Positions 9,288 to 18,253 of a DNA stretch of 64,000 nt are shown piece after piece. The translations under genes were made by a program, and so were the position numbers. A model generated the notes under the pieces. The model was not told where the DNA came from and did not search any database. It saw only the letters and a program-made list of their open reading frames with translations. Every line of letters starts with the position of its first letter. Position 1 is the first letter of the stretch. Location of the stretch: NCBI GenBank assembly GCA_002728135.1, contig PBVE01000002.1, forward strand, positions 60,755-124,754, written 5' to 3'. The stretch comes from Rhodospirillaceae bacterium. Its GTDB lineage: Bacteria; Pseudomonadota; Alphaproteobacteria; UBA828.

Positions 9288-10955
9288 CTAGGCACGTAGG
9301 ATTTTCCCGGGCGATGGAATATTCTTATATTGTTTTCCATCAAATACCATTTGCCCATTCACCCAAACACCCTCAACACCAATTGGCTCTCTCATCATCC
9401 GAGATTCCCCATTGGGTAGGTCATCGAATCTCTTTAAAGGCCCCAAATTAATCTCATCTTTGTCAAACAGCACCAAATCAGCAAACTTTCCGGGCAATAA
9501 ATGTCCCCTATCTTTAATATTGAATAAACTCGCAGGTAACGTTGTTAATCGTCTAATTGCGTCCTCTAAACTCATAATTTTTTTGTTCCTCACCCAATGT
9601 CCTAAAAGATGAAGACCGTATCCGGCATCACACATATAACGCAGGTGAGCTCCGGCATCTGAAAGGCTTATAAGTGATGCTTCATGAATTAGAAAATCAG
9701 CAACAACATCCTCATCTGAATTTAGAAGGGCTGCGTTAAAAATTGTTTCTAAATTATCGTTAAGGGCAATGTCGAAAACTAGGTCAACAGGATGTTTGTC
9801 TAACTGTTTACTTAATTCGCTTATTGAAAGACCTTCCATGTCTTGAAATTTTCTACTTGAAACTTGGGCAATACTAACCTTTGACCAATCTCCATAAAAA
9901 ATTTTACCTCGTGCGGGTGACATTAATTCTTTTTTAAATTTTTGGCGATAATCAATTGATTTTAGAATCTTTGATAATTCTGTTTTATTTAATTTACCAA
10001 GTTCCTTCCAAGCTTCAAAAGGCTGAAAAGGAAATGCTGAAGTCAGTGAAAAATCCATAGACAAAGGCTGGCAAGATACTTGGGCCCATAGACCATTGCC
10101 ACGCCTCTGGGCATCTAATGCACCATTTAGCATGCCGATAGCACGGTCGGGAAATGCCTCATTATGGAGTGCAGCAGTCATCATCACAATACAGTTATTT
10201 TCTTGAGCAATATCTTCCAGAAACGACATCTCAGCATGAGGCCCAACTGTTAATTGAAATACACCATGCCCACATTCACCGATAGCAGCGACTAATGACT
10301 TAAACTCATCTTTACTGGCTAAACGAGAAGGCATTGGCACACCATTTGCTCCATTGTGGTTCAAAGATTGTGAACTAGAAAACCCGATAGCTCCAGATTG
10401 CATCGACTCAGATACTATCTGACTCATAATCAATAATTCGTCATCAGTGGCCAATCGTTCCGATGCTTCTCTACCTAATACTGCTGTTCTCACAGCTGAA
10501 TGCCCGACGAAACAGGCAACATTTGGATAGGAACCTTTTCTTTCAAGTAATTCTATATATTCTCCAAAAGACTCAAAATTCCAGTCTATACCTGCTTCTA
10601 ATGCAGAAATTGACATACCTTCTACCTCTGCAAGGTTATTTGATATTCTTCTGCGTTGTTCTGGTGGGCAAGGGGCAATACTAAACCCACAATTACCTAT
10701 AACAACCGTAGTAGCACCTAAAGAAGGAGAGGGACTTGCATATTTATCCCACGTTAGTTGGGCGTCATAATGTGTATGAACGTCTACAAAACCTGGTGAA
10801 AGTATAAGACCATTTGCATCTATTATTGTCTTAGCCGAAGCCTTGATATTACCAATTTCAGCGATTTTATCTCCCATAATTCCTAAATCAGCTTGATAAA
10901 TACTTTTCCCTGAACCGTCTGCAATATGGGCTCCTCTAATAATTGTATCTAGCAT
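9288..10955 (-). CDS. N-acyl-D-amino-acid deacylase / D-aminoacylase family amidohydrolase
   Basis: A 555-residue amidohydrolase. The N-terminal beta-sandwich is followed by the metal motif GFVDVHTHYDAQLTWD near residue 60. Next come TTVVIGNCGFSIAPC, with the cysteine ligand typical of D-aminoacylases, and a later metal-binding DAGAHLRYMCDAGYG aspartate. The C-terminus returns to the sandwich (GKFADLVLFD). Family members hydrolyse N-acyl-D-amino acids or related N-substituted amides. The annotation to D-aminoacylase is a family call; the true substrate may differ. Single leftward gene with a 275-base gap to tRNA-Phe. It fits the theme of modified amino-acid use seen in the 37-52 kb region. 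Confidence 0.9.
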   Translation of the reverse strand: MLDTIIRGAHIADGSGKSIYQADLGIMGDKIAEIGNIKASAKTIIDANGLILSPGFVDVHTHYDAQLTWDKYASPSPSLGATTVVIGNCGFSIAPCPPEQRRRISNNLAEVEGMSISALEAGIDWNFESFGEYIELLERKGSYPNVACFVGHSAVRTAVLGREASERLATDDELLIMSQIVSESMQSGAIGFSSSQSLNHNGANGVPMPSRLASKDEFKSLVAAIGECGHGVFQLTVGPHAEMSFLEDIAQENNCIVMMTAALHNEAFPDRAIGMLNGALDAQRRGNGLWAQVSCQPLSMDFSLTSAFPFQPFEAWKELGKLNKTELSKILKSIDYRQKFKKELMSPARGKIFYGDWSKVSIAQVSSRKFQDMEGLSISELSKQLDKHPVDLVFDIALNDNLETIFNAALLNSDEDVVADFLIHEASLISLSDAGAHLRYMCDAGYGLHLLGHWVRNKKIMSLEDAIRRLTTLPASLFNIKDRGHLLPGKFADLVLFDKDEINLGPLKRFDDLPNGESRMMREPIGVEGVWVNGQMVFDGKQYKNIPSPGKILRA

Positions 10956-11120
10956 TTTGTCCTTCGTATTTTAATAGCTTTCCAAGAATATAGACATTGA
11001 GTGTTATAATAAATCTTAAAAATATAGAATATAGAGTTTTTCTTAAATAAGAAAAAATTCACCATATTTACTAGAATCTAATATATTTAATGTTTTAAAG
11101 TTATTATTAGAGGAAAAACT

Positions 11121-11768
11121 GTGAGGAAAATATTTTATGCTCTATTAGTTTTATCAATTTCTTCATATGTTTTGGGCAGCCAGACTTCTCAAGCAAAGAA
11201 TAAAATCAAATTGGTTTATCCTCCAGGTGCCCCTTCAATAGCATCAGATTATAAAAGTAGAATGGGTGTTAATTTTAAATTGCGTCAGCAAGATCACCAA
11301 GGAATCGATATCATAGGCGATAATGGTCAACCAATAATTGCCGTCGCAGCTGGAAAAGTGTTAGAAGCGTCAATTGAAAAGTGTTGGGGCCCTACTATTG
11401 CTATTGACCATGGCAAGGGGATTGACGGAGAGAATCTCATTGCCCTCTATGGCCACCTTGGAGAAATGTTTGTTAGCACTGGAGATATCGTTAAACGTGG
11501 ACAATTGATTGGAAATTTAGGTAATAATCATTTTGAATTCAGGTGCATTGCCCAAACAAGACATCTACATTTCCAGCTTGGCAGACAGTTCAGGCGCGCA
11601 CAGGATCGTAACGGACATTGGGGTCATAGTTTTTATCTAAAAGATGGATCAAATGGCCTTAACCCGCACCTATACTGGGCTGATGGGAAAGGTTTAATTA
11701 CCTGTTTTGAAGCAGGACAAACATATCCTGAGGGTTCCATAACATACCCCGTACCATGTGATAAATAA
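11121..11768 (+). CDS. Secreted M23 family metallopeptidase (LytM-like)
   Basis: A 215-residue exported protein with a signal peptide (residues 1 to about 25) and a single M23 zinc peptidase domain. Zinc ligands and catalytic residues are visible: HQGID (His59, Asp63), YGHLGE (His112) and HLHF (His148, His150). Such enzymes cut peptide cross-links of peptidoglycan in the periplasm. There is no coiled-coil or LysM domain, so it is a minimal form. The start is GTG at 11121, with an AGAGGAAAA ribosome site. It converges with the CaCA antiporter gene with only 14 bases between stop codons. Confidence 0.92.
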   Translation: MRKIFYALLVLSISSYVLGSQTSQAKNKIKLVYPPGAPSIASDYKSRMGVNFKLRQQDHQGIDIIGDNGQPIIAVAAGKVLEASIEKCWGPTIAIDHGKGIDGENLIALYGHLGEMFVSTGDIVKRGQLIGNLGNNHFEFRCIAQTRHLHFQLGRQFRRAQDRNGHWGHSFYLKDGSNGLNPHLYWADGKGLITCFEAGQTYPEGSITYPVPCDK

Positions 11769-11782
11769 TTATGAGTTCCTAA

Positions 11783-12751
11783 TTACATAAAATGGTGAAC
11801 GATATAAGCAATGTAAAGGATCAGGAGTAATATACCAAAAAAACGTCCTAATCTCCAACCTACATAGACTGGTAAAAAAACAATAAGTGTAACGCCTAGT
11901 AAAATCCAGAGATCTAAGCTCACAATTTCCTGTGGAATTGGAGCCGGTCGCACAAGGGCGACAGCGCCCAGTATACCTAAAATATTGAAAAGGCTTGATC
12001 CAAGTATATTCCCTAATGCAACATCTCCATGCCGTTTGATTGCAGCCATAATTGATGTTGCAAGTTCAGGCAAGCTTGTTCCTAGAGCAACAACCGTTAA
12101 TCCTATTACAGCCTCAGAAATGCCTACTGCACGAGCTATATTTGTACCACTGTCAACAAGAAAATGTGCCCCAAAAATCACACCGAGAATACCAAGAAAC
12201 AAATAAAAAGAGGAAAGCCATATCGGTTTCTCTTTATATTCCACATTAAGATTTTGATACAAATCCGTTGGAATACTAACTTTATGTGATTTTAGGTTTC
12301 TCTCCTTCCAGTAACCATAAGTAACATGTGCTATAAGCACCAATATCATTATCAACCCCAGATACCAAGGTATTTCCATGAGAAATGCCAAACCAACAAC
12401 AGCGATTGTAGTTAATAATAAGGCAGCTGAGTCTCTTCTCACAAATTTAGGTTCGACGATAATAGGAGTTAATGCTACCGATATGCCAAGTATTAAAAGA
12501 AGATTCGCTAAATTTGAGCCAAAAACATTTCCAATAGCAACATCAACTACGCCTTGAATTGCAGCATCAATACTTACAACTAATTCGGGAGCTGAGGTGC
12601 CAAACGCCACCACTGTTGCACCGATCAGTAGAGGAGAAACGCCAAGTTTTTGAGCCAACCCTACTGCACCACGGACTAATATCTCACCTCCAAAAAACAG
12701 CAACAGCATACCACCAAACAATGCGACCCAGGTAAGCACATCAATTGTCAT
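11783..12751 (-). CDS. CaCA family calcium/sodium antiporter (YrbG-like)
   Basis: A 322-residue membrane protein with two inverted halves, each carrying the CaCA alpha-repeat: VVAFGTSAPELVVS then GNVFGSNLANLLLILG in the first half, and VVALGTSLPELATS then GNILGSSLFNILGILG in the second. The acidic residue in each repeat is present. It exchanges calcium (or another cation) for sodium or protons at the inner membrane. The ATG (12751) overlaps the RNase E/G stop by four bases, so it is translationally coupled at the end of the maf-RNase block, a position that usually holds yacG in related genomes. Confidence 0.94.
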   Translation of the reverse strand: MTIDVLTWVALFGGMLLLFFGGEILVRGAVGLAQKLGVSPLLIGATVVAFGTSAPELVVSIDAAIQGVVDVAIGNVFGSNLANLLLILGISVALTPIIVEPKFVRRDSAALLLTTIAVVGLAFLMEIPWYLGLIMILVLIAHVTYGYWKERNLKSHKVSIPTDLYQNLNVEYKEKPIWLSSFYLFLGILGVIFGAHFLVDSGTNIARAVGISEAVIGLTVVALGTSLPELATSIMAAIKRHGDVALGNILGSSLFNILGILGAVALVRPAPIPQEIVSLDLWILLGVTLIVFLPVYVGWRLGRFFGILLLILYIAYIVHHFM

Positions 12752-14115
12752 CTGCTATGGACCTCAAAATCATCATCAGACATTTTATTATCTTCCTGAA
12801 TATAAAAACTTGCCCTAAGCCAATGAGCAATTGAGTTATAATCCGAGAAAAGATCTAACACACACTGGTTGGCACATATAGTTATTGCGGAAGAACCCGA
12901 GTTAATTTCTCGTCGTGCTTTGCAAATTGCCCTGTGGGCAGTAATTTCTGGCCTCCACCTCCTTGTAAACCATGGATACTGAGAATTTTGCTCTGTAAGT
13001 GCCTGCAATAAAGATGGGCCTATTCTTTGCCTTGTAACTTCCAAAACACCCCCGTGGCTTAAACCTAATACATCTGATGAAACTTGATCTTTATCTAAAG
13101 CCGACTGCATTAGCCGTATGAGTTCATCTGTTTCTTTTTTTCCAAAAACAAGGGGTAAGTCAATTGCTATTAATCCTGCAAGGTTTCTTCGAATAATTTC
13201 ATTTCCACAAACAGCTATGGCCTCATAGCATGCTATTTGTTGGGAGTTTGATCTTTTCTTTGTACCTGAGTCTACGTCAATTGTTACACAAGCTGCAGTT
13301 TCTTCTATTGTCAATTTACCGCCTGAAGGTAATAAAACATCAGACCCTAAAGTCGTTTGCCATTGATTATGTAAATCATACCTTTCAAAAAGATCTTCAT
13401 CACTAGACAGTCTCAAGCTTTTCATAATTGAAGGACAATAGATCAGATCATTTGCTTTGGATTTGTTATATTCATGCTGGTCATCAAACCAAATATATTT
13501 CCCTTCTAAAGCAAACTGATTACAAACACTTCCTACTAAGCCTCCAGCAGAATATAACAACCTTAATTTAGATGAATTTTGTATTTCAGAATCAACATTT
13601 TGTGCACATTTGACTAACCATCTAGCCTCTTCTTCTAGAATTTCAATCTCAGAATTGTCACAAAACCGACGAGCTATAAATGCACCCTTTGGTCTATTGA
13701 GTTTATTCAGTAATTTTTTTAATTTTTCACGAAATAAAGTGTTTTTTATTTTCCGGCTTACTCTATCTATCTTTCCTTCTGGACAGTAAAGTAAGTATTT
13801 ACCGGAATAAACTGGTAAATTAGTTAATAATGGAGCCTTTGAACCAAAACTATCCCGCACAATTTGAACTACCATAATTGTTCCAGGTTCAAATCTACCA
13901 TGTAGCATACCTGTTATAGTATCACCTAAAGAAACAAAAACTGCCTCATGGCCTGGCACTGGTCTTGCAACCTTACCTAACCATATATCGCCCACTAAAC
14001 TCTCTCGGCCCTTGGTCTCTGAGCGTAAAGCAACGGCTTGGCCATAGGAATCAATAACTGCAATGAATTTTGCAAATGGTGTCGATGAAACAAACACCTC
14101 ACCTCCACTGCTCAT
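12748..14115 (-). CDS. Ribonuclease E/G family protein
   Basis: A 455-residue short RNase E/G. An S1-like RNA-binding region occupies about residues 40-120, followed by the catalytic DNase-I-like region. The magnesium aspartates are retained: AIDLPLVFGK corresponds to the usual VIDFIDM, and DKDQVSSDV precedes the conserved VLEVTRQRIGPSL. The strict DFIDM signature is degenerate after its first Asp, and the long scaffold of RNase E is missing. This size is common in the alphaproteobacterial homolog in this gene block. The stop overlaps the antiporter start and its ATG overlaps the maf stop (ATGA both times), indicating one operon. Its likely role is rRNA/tRNA processing or mRNA turnover. Confidence 0.88.
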   Translation of the reverse strand: MSSGGEVFVSSTPFAKFIAVIDSYGQAVALRSETKGRESLVGDIWLGKVARPVPGHEAVFVSLGDTITGMLHGRFEPGTIMVVQIVRDSFGSKAPLLTNLPVYSGKYLLYCPEGKIDRVSRKIKNTLFREKLKKLLNKLNRPKGAFIARRFCDNSEIEILEEEARWLVKCAQNVDSEIQNSSKLRLLYSAGGLVGSVCNQFALEGKYIWFDDQHEYNKSKANDLIYCPSIMKSLRLSSDEDLFERYDLHNQWQTTLGSDVLLPSGGKLTIEETAACVTIDVDSGTKKRSNSQQIACYEAIAVCGNEIIRRNLAGLIAIDLPLVFGKKETDELIRLMQSALDKDQVSSDVLGLSHGGVLEVTRQRIGPSLLQALTEQNSQYPWFTRRWRPEITAHRAICKARREINSGSSAITICANQCVLDLFSDYNSIAHWLRASFYIQEDNKMSDDDFEVHSR

Positions 14116-14756
14116 GATTTCATACCTTGCTTAGAATCATATCCACCAAACGAGCTATCAATCTTTGGGCTCCACCTCCAGCCAAGACCTTCCAAGGTAC
14201 ATTTAGTTTCATACAATGGTAACCCTACAACATTTGAATAAGATCCATTTATCCACTCTATAAGACTCCCGCCAATTCCCTGAATTGCATATCCCCCTGC
14301 CCTACCCTTCCATTCATTAGTATTAAGATAAGTTTTTAACTCTGCATTACTTAATCTCTTAAATTTAACACGTGTTATAACTAATCTGCTTGATAGCTTA
14401 CCAAAAGGGGAAATAACAGCTATGGATGTTATCACTTGATGACGCCTACCAGACAATTGTTGTAAATATTCTTTAGCAGTCTCATTATTCTCAGTCTTAG
14501 GAAAGATTTTTGTGCCGGCTATCACCACAGTATCAGCTCCAAGGACATATGATTCCTGTTCAAATCGAGATATTGCTAAAGTTTTCTCTTTAGCCATCCT
14601 ATTAACATAATATTTAGGAGGTTCATTGGAGTGAAGACTTTCGTCAATATTCGCTGGCGATACTAAATCTATCTTCGCTCCCATTTGCAAAAGTAGTTGT
14701 TTCCTCTGGAGAGAGGCGGAAGCAAGCACAAGTCGATTTACACTTGGATTTTTCAT
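14112..14756 (-). CDS. Maf-like nucleoside triphosphate pyrophosphatase
   Basis: A 214-residue Maf protein. It has the N-terminal LVLASASLQRKQLL motif, the catalytic GADTVV segment and the SGRRHQVITSIAVI segment, in the expected order, then the GGYAIQGIGGSLIEWINGSYSNVVGLPL C-terminal region (described here by its start GGYAIQG and end VVGLPL). The family hydrolyses non-canonical or excess nucleotides (dTTP, UTP, modified bases) to monophosphates. The gene overlaps the RNase E/G start by four bases. In related genomes infA lies just upstream; here only 73 bases of AT-rich DNA separate it from the phosphatase gene. Confidence 0.94.
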   Translation of the reverse strand: MKNPSVNRLVLASASLQRKQLLLQMGAKIDLVSPANIDESLHSNEPPKYYVNRMAKEKTLAISRFEQESYVLGADTVVIAGTKIFPKTENNETAKEYLQQLSGRRHQVITSIAVISPFGKLSSRLVITRVKFKRLSNAELKTYLNTNEWKGRAGGYAIQGIGGSLIEWINGSYSNVVGLPLYETKCTLEGLGWRWSPKIDSSFGGYDSKQGMKS

Positions 14757-14829
14757 TACAGAAATACCGAAATATATTAAAAGAAAAATATCAAATTGGG
14801 CACAAAATATTAATTTACAAAATTTAAAC

Positions 14830-15270
14830 TCATATTATCGGTGCAGGGCAACCAAATCTTTTATTAAGTTTATGTGAAAGTTCATCCCTAATTTGCCGAA
14901 AGGCAGATAATTGAACATCCCTGTTCCCATCTATAATAGATGGGTCCATGGTATGCCAGAACTCAACTTTACAAGCAGAGTCTCGTGTCATTTCAACTGC
15001 TTTATGTTGTGCTTCTGGAGATAATGAAATAATTATATCAAAATTTCTATCTATTAGTTGCTCAAAGGTTTTTGGTTGATGGTTTGAAATATCGACCCCT
15101 ATTTCTTCCATTACAGTAATTGCAAAGGAATCAGTAACACCTAACCTGACACCAACAGAGTCTATAAAAAAACTATTGCCAGCTACTAAATTCATTATAC
15201 CTTGAGCAATTGGAGACCTCACAGCGTTCCATGTGCATGCAAATAATATACGATTTATTTTTGTAACCAT
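14830..15270 (-). CDS. Low molecular weight protein tyrosine phosphatase / arsenate-reductase-like protein
   Basis: A 146-residue protein with the phosphatase P-loop at the N-terminus: CTWNAVRS, catalytic Cys12 and Arg18 from the chosen start. The general-acid loop is probably the FWHTMDPS segment near residue 100. Although the open frame extends to 15336, the extra residues overlap the upstream UPF0262 gene and are unlike the family. The ATG at 15270 begins MVTKINRILFAC exactly at the domain start. The position next to UPF0262 and maf is the standard alphaproteobacterial order. Substrate unknown; this branch is often annotated as arsC-like but lacks proof of arsenate activity. Confidence 0.9.
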   Translation of the reverse strand: MVTKINRILFACTWNAVRSPIAQGIMNLVAGNSFFIDSVGVRLGVTDSFAITVMEEIGVDISNHQPKTFEQLIDRNFDIIISLSPEAQHKAVEMTRDSACKVEFWHTMDPSIIDGNRDVQLSAFRQIRDELSHKLNKRFGCPAPII

Positions 15271-15277
15271 AAAACTT

Positions 15278-15766
15278 CTAGCCACGCATCTGTAAGACAT
15301 ATAATAAAGTGAATAGGCGTCGTGCTGTATCGTCATCTATCTCTACTTTATGAATTAGAATTTCTCTTAGTTTTTCTGAACCTTCATTATGGAGCCCTCT
15401 ACGGCCCATATCTATTGCCTCAATACGTGAAGGAGTGGAGGCACGAATTGCATTCATATAAGCATTACATATTTGTGCATAATCTTTCATTAAAGATCGG
15501 AACGGAGACATTGCAATAATAATAGGCTCTATAGCTTCGCCAGATGGGCACTTAAGGTTAATTGTTAACCTATTATCAACTGTATTAAGGATTGCAGAAT
15601 AGGGGCCTAGTGGAGCTCCAATAGGTGAAAAGGTATTTGAATCTTTTAAATCATAAATTGCTACCTTACGTTCATGCTCAATATCCGCATTTGGATGTCT
15701 ACCAATTGATACATCAAGCTCAATATCGGCAATGAATTGGGTTTTTCCAAAGTCATTACCTTGCAT
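15278..15766 (-). CDS. UPF0262 family protein
   Basis: A 162-residue protein recognisable by the family core: the IGRHPNADIEHERKVAIYDL N-terminal segment, SPFRSLMKDYAQICNAY, and ATPSRIEAIDMGRRGLHNEG (each present once, in this order), then the ARRLFTLL C-terminal segment. The family is conserved in alphaproteobacteria beside hisD and has no established biochemical function. It follows hisD by three bases and precedes the phosphatase by seven, so it is almost certainly co-transcribed with both. Confidence 0.93.
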   Translation of the reverse strand: MQGNDFGKTQFIADIELDVSIGRHPNADIEHERKVAIYDLKDSNTFSPIGAPLGPYSAILNTVDNRLTINLKCPSGEAIEPIIIAMSPFRSLMKDYAQICNAYMNAIRASTPSRIEAIDMGRRGLHNEGSEKLREILIHKVEIDDDTARRLFTLLYVLQMRG

Positions 15767-15769
15767 AAG

Positions 15770-17077
15770 TTAATCCAAATCTTTTGTTATACGGATAGAT
15801 ACAGATAATGCATGAGCACCTAATCCTTCCACCTCTGCCAACTTAATGGCCGATGGAGCTAGAGATTTAAGACTACTACTATTACAACTCACTATACTGG
15901 TTCGTTTAAGAAAATCTGGAACTGAAAGGCTTGATGAAAAACGTGCACTACCAGATGTTGGAAGTACGTGGTTTGTTCCGGCAACATAATCTCCTATCGC
16001 TTCAGGTGTATACCGTCCGAGGAAAATTGCACCTACATTAAGAATACGATCAGCGATTATTTTGGGGTTTTCGGTTGCTATTTCTAGATGCTCAGGAGCT
16101 ATTTTATTAACTAGGTCTGGTGAGTCATCCTCTAATGATGGTACAATAATTATTGCCCCATGCTCCTCCCAGCTTAATGATGCAATTTCATGACGACTTA
16201 ATGTTTTAAGATAATTTGCAATATTTTTTTCTACTTCATTCGCAAAAGTATCGTCATCAGTTATTAATATGGATTGTGCTGATTCATCGTGTTCTGCCTG
16301 AGAAAGTAGATCAGCAGCTATCCATGAAGGATCATTCTCGCTATCAGCAATTACAAGAATCTCTGATGGGCCGGCAATCATATCTATACCTACATCTCCA
16401 TACACTTTTTGCTTAGCTGTAGCTACCCACATGTTTCCTGGGCCAACTATCTTGTCAACTGGGTCAAGGGTTTCTGTCCCATATGCTAGGGCTGCTATTG
16501 CTTGAGCACCACCTATACGCCAAACTTCATCCACACCAGCAATTTCTGCAGCAGCAACTACTGCTGGATTCAAATTGCCATCTGGTGAAGGTACCACCAT
16601 TACGATTCTAGGTACCCCTGCTACCTTAGCTGGTAAGGCATTCATAAGAACAGAGGATGGATAGGACGCAGTACCTCCAGGAACATATAATCCTACAGAA
16701 CTAATAGGACGCCATACAGAACCTAGGCTTACACCTAAGTCATCTTCAAAACTTATATCTTCAGGGGTTTGTTTTTCATGAAAAGTACGAATTCTATCAG
16801 CAGCAAACCTTAATGCATCAAAGGTACATTTATCACAACTTTTGCTTATAGAGAATCTCTCAGAATTTGTGATAATAAAACTAGAATCATCACTAATTTC
16901 AAACCCATCATACTTTGCTGTTAGCAACCTGAGGGAGGCATCACCTCCTGTGCGAACATCAGCAATAATATTTGAGACTTTTTTATCAACTTCTTTAGGA
17001 ACAGATTTTCTTGCTCTAATTAGTGACCTAAAAGAAATATTAAAATCATTATCATTAAAATTTAATTTTTTAACCAT
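15770..17077 (-). CDS. hisD: Histidinol dehydrogenase
   Basis: A 435-residue HisD catalysing the last two oxidations of histidine synthesis, histidinol to histidine with two NAD. Clear family motifs: the [21 protein letters not shown] segment (beginning GGTASYPSS), [33 protein letters not shown], the zinc-binding QAEHDESAQ and the catalytic PEHLEI. Its start overlaps the hisG stop by eight bases, so translation is coupled. The remaining his genes are not in the window. Confidence 0.97.
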   Translation of the reverse strand: MVKKLNFNDNDFNISFRSLIRARKSVPKEVDKKVSNIIADVRTGGDASLRLLTAKYDGFEISDDSSFIITNSERFSISKSCDKCTFDALRFAADRIRTFHEKQTPEDISFEDDLGVSLGSVWRPISSVGLYVPGGTASYPSSVLMNALPAKVAGVPRIVMVVPSPDGNLNPAVVAAAEIAGVDEVWRIGGAQAIAALAYGTETLDPVDKIVGPGNMWVATAKQKVYGDVGIDMIAGPSEILVIADSENDPSWIAADLLSQAEHDESAQSILITDDDTFANEVEKNIANYLKTLSRHEIASLSWEEHGAIIIVPSLEDDSPDLVNKIAPEHLEIATENPKIIADRILNVGAIFLGRYTPEAIGDYVAGTNHVLPTSGSARFSSSLSVPDFLKRTSIVSCNSSSLKSLAPSAIKLAEVEGLGAHALSVSIRITKDLD

Positions 17078-17738
17078 TGACTACCTCCCTAAATTTTTGA
17101 ATCCAGGAATTAATCTCATTAGCACGGGTTTTTAATGCAGCTCGATTAACTACTAATCGTGAGGTTACATCTGCTATATGTTCTATTTCAGCCAAACCAT
17201 TAGCCTTAAGTGTTTCACCTGTGTGGGTTAAATCAACTATCCTTCTGCATAGTCCAAGCTTAGGAGCAAGCTCCATTGCACCATTGAGCTTTATACACTC
17301 TGCCTGAACTCCCCTGGCTTCAAAGTGCCTCTTAGTTAAACGGGGATATTTTGTTGCAACCCTTACGTGGCTCCAATGAGCAGGATCATCATCAGAATAA
17401 ACTTTTGGCTCTGCCACAATTAACCTGCATCGGGCTATTCCTAAATCTAAAGGTTCATATAATTCATTATAATTGAATTCCATTAGGACATCTGCTCCAG
17501 CGACTCCCAAATGTGCAGCCCCAAAAGCTACAAAAGTAGCCACATCAAATGAACGTACGCGAATAACGCTAAGCCCTTGAATATTTGTAGAGAATTGTAA
17601 TTGGCGTGCATCTTTATCTGAGAAACTTGGCTCAATAGAAATACCAACAGAATTAAGAACAGGTATAAGTTCTTTAAGAATACGTCCCTTCGGAATAGCC
17701 AAAACGATACCATCGTTATCTTTAATTATCATTATCAT
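17070..17738 (-). CDS. hisG: ATP phosphoribosyltransferase, short form
   Basis: HisG commits phosphoribosyl pyrophosphate and ATP to histidine synthesis. About 222 residues is the short form lacking the regulatory C-terminal domain, which in known systems needs HisZ as a partner; no hisZ is in the window. Motifs: [15 protein letters not shown] near the N-terminus and [16 protein letters not shown] for the phosphoribosyl site. The start is uncertain among TTG 17747, ATG 17738 and ATG 17732; none has a strong ribosome site. It overlaps hisD and lies next to the DUF2948 gene (54-base gap). Confidence 0.94.
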   Translation of the reverse strand: MIMIIKDNDGIVLAIPKGRILKELIPVLNSVGISIEPSFSDKDARQLQFSTNIQGLSVIRVRSFDVATFVAFGAAHLGVAGADVLMEFNYNELYEPLDLGIARCRLIVAEPKVYSDDDPAHWSHVRVATKYPRLTKRHFEARGVQAECIKLNGAMELAPKLGLCRRIVDLTHTGETLKANGLAEIEHIADVTSRLVVNRAALKTRANEINSWIQKFREVVNG

Positions 17739-17792
17739 TTTTTTCAACCCGTTAAGTGAAGATAAGGCATATATTAATTAAATTGTTATTAT

Positions 17793-18251
17793 TCATAAGA
17801 CAACTTTGATTTGGCTATCAATTGCATCGCCCAAATCCTCCATTCTAACATCCAAATCTTCTACTTCTGCATAAATCTCACCTGAATCCGAAAAAATCAA
17901 ATGTAGAAATATTTTTTCTTTTTTTATTCGGGCCGAAACAGTTACTAATTCAAGCAATTTATTTTCTTGCGTTAGGTCTATTCCTCGTAAACTTAACTTT
18001 TTAACACATTCTATTCGAAAAGCTGTTCGAATATGCTTCAATATCACATAGTTCCGATTTGTCTTACGGGTGGCTACATCTTCCCATGAATACCTGACCA
18101 TAATTGCAGCAAAACGCTCATGTTCTTTATCAAATTCCATTTCACCATAACATGTGATAGACCCTTGTAGGCATGCACTTATGACATTCAGCTCTTCTTG
18201 TTCTCTAGCACGCAATCTAAGAAATGATTTTTTTTCTTTATGATTCTCCAT
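17793..18251 (-). CDS. DUF2948 family protein
   Basis: A 152-residue protein with the family N-terminus LRLRAREQEELNVISACLQG and the FAAIMVRYSWED core. DUF2948 proteins are found in alphaproteobacteria directly downstream of murA and have no assigned function. The gene starts two bases after the murA stop, so it is certainly in the murA transcript and probably coupled to it. No signal peptide or membrane segment is seen. Confidence 0.9.
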   Translation of the reverse strand: MENHKEKKSFLRLRAREQEELNVISACLQGSITCYGEMEFDKEHERFAAIMVRYSWEDVATRKTNRNYVILKHIRTAFRIECVKKLSLRGIDLTQENKLLELVTVSARIKKEKIFLHLIFSDSGEIYAEVEDLDVRMEDLGDAIDSQIKVVL

Positions 18252-18253
18252 TA

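Noticed and set aside
12748-12900. The C-terminus of the RNase E/G protein (C-x3-C followed by W and acidic residues) looked like a fused YacG zinc finger.
   Set aside because: The order of motifs matches the normal RNase E/G C-terminal region (ARRE then V/L-rich helix then acidic FEV end), and the first CxxC pair of YacG is missing.
14757-14829. Possible small infA gene between maf and the phosphatase, where it usually lies.
   Set aside because: Only 73 AT-rich bases are available and translation shows no S1-like frame.
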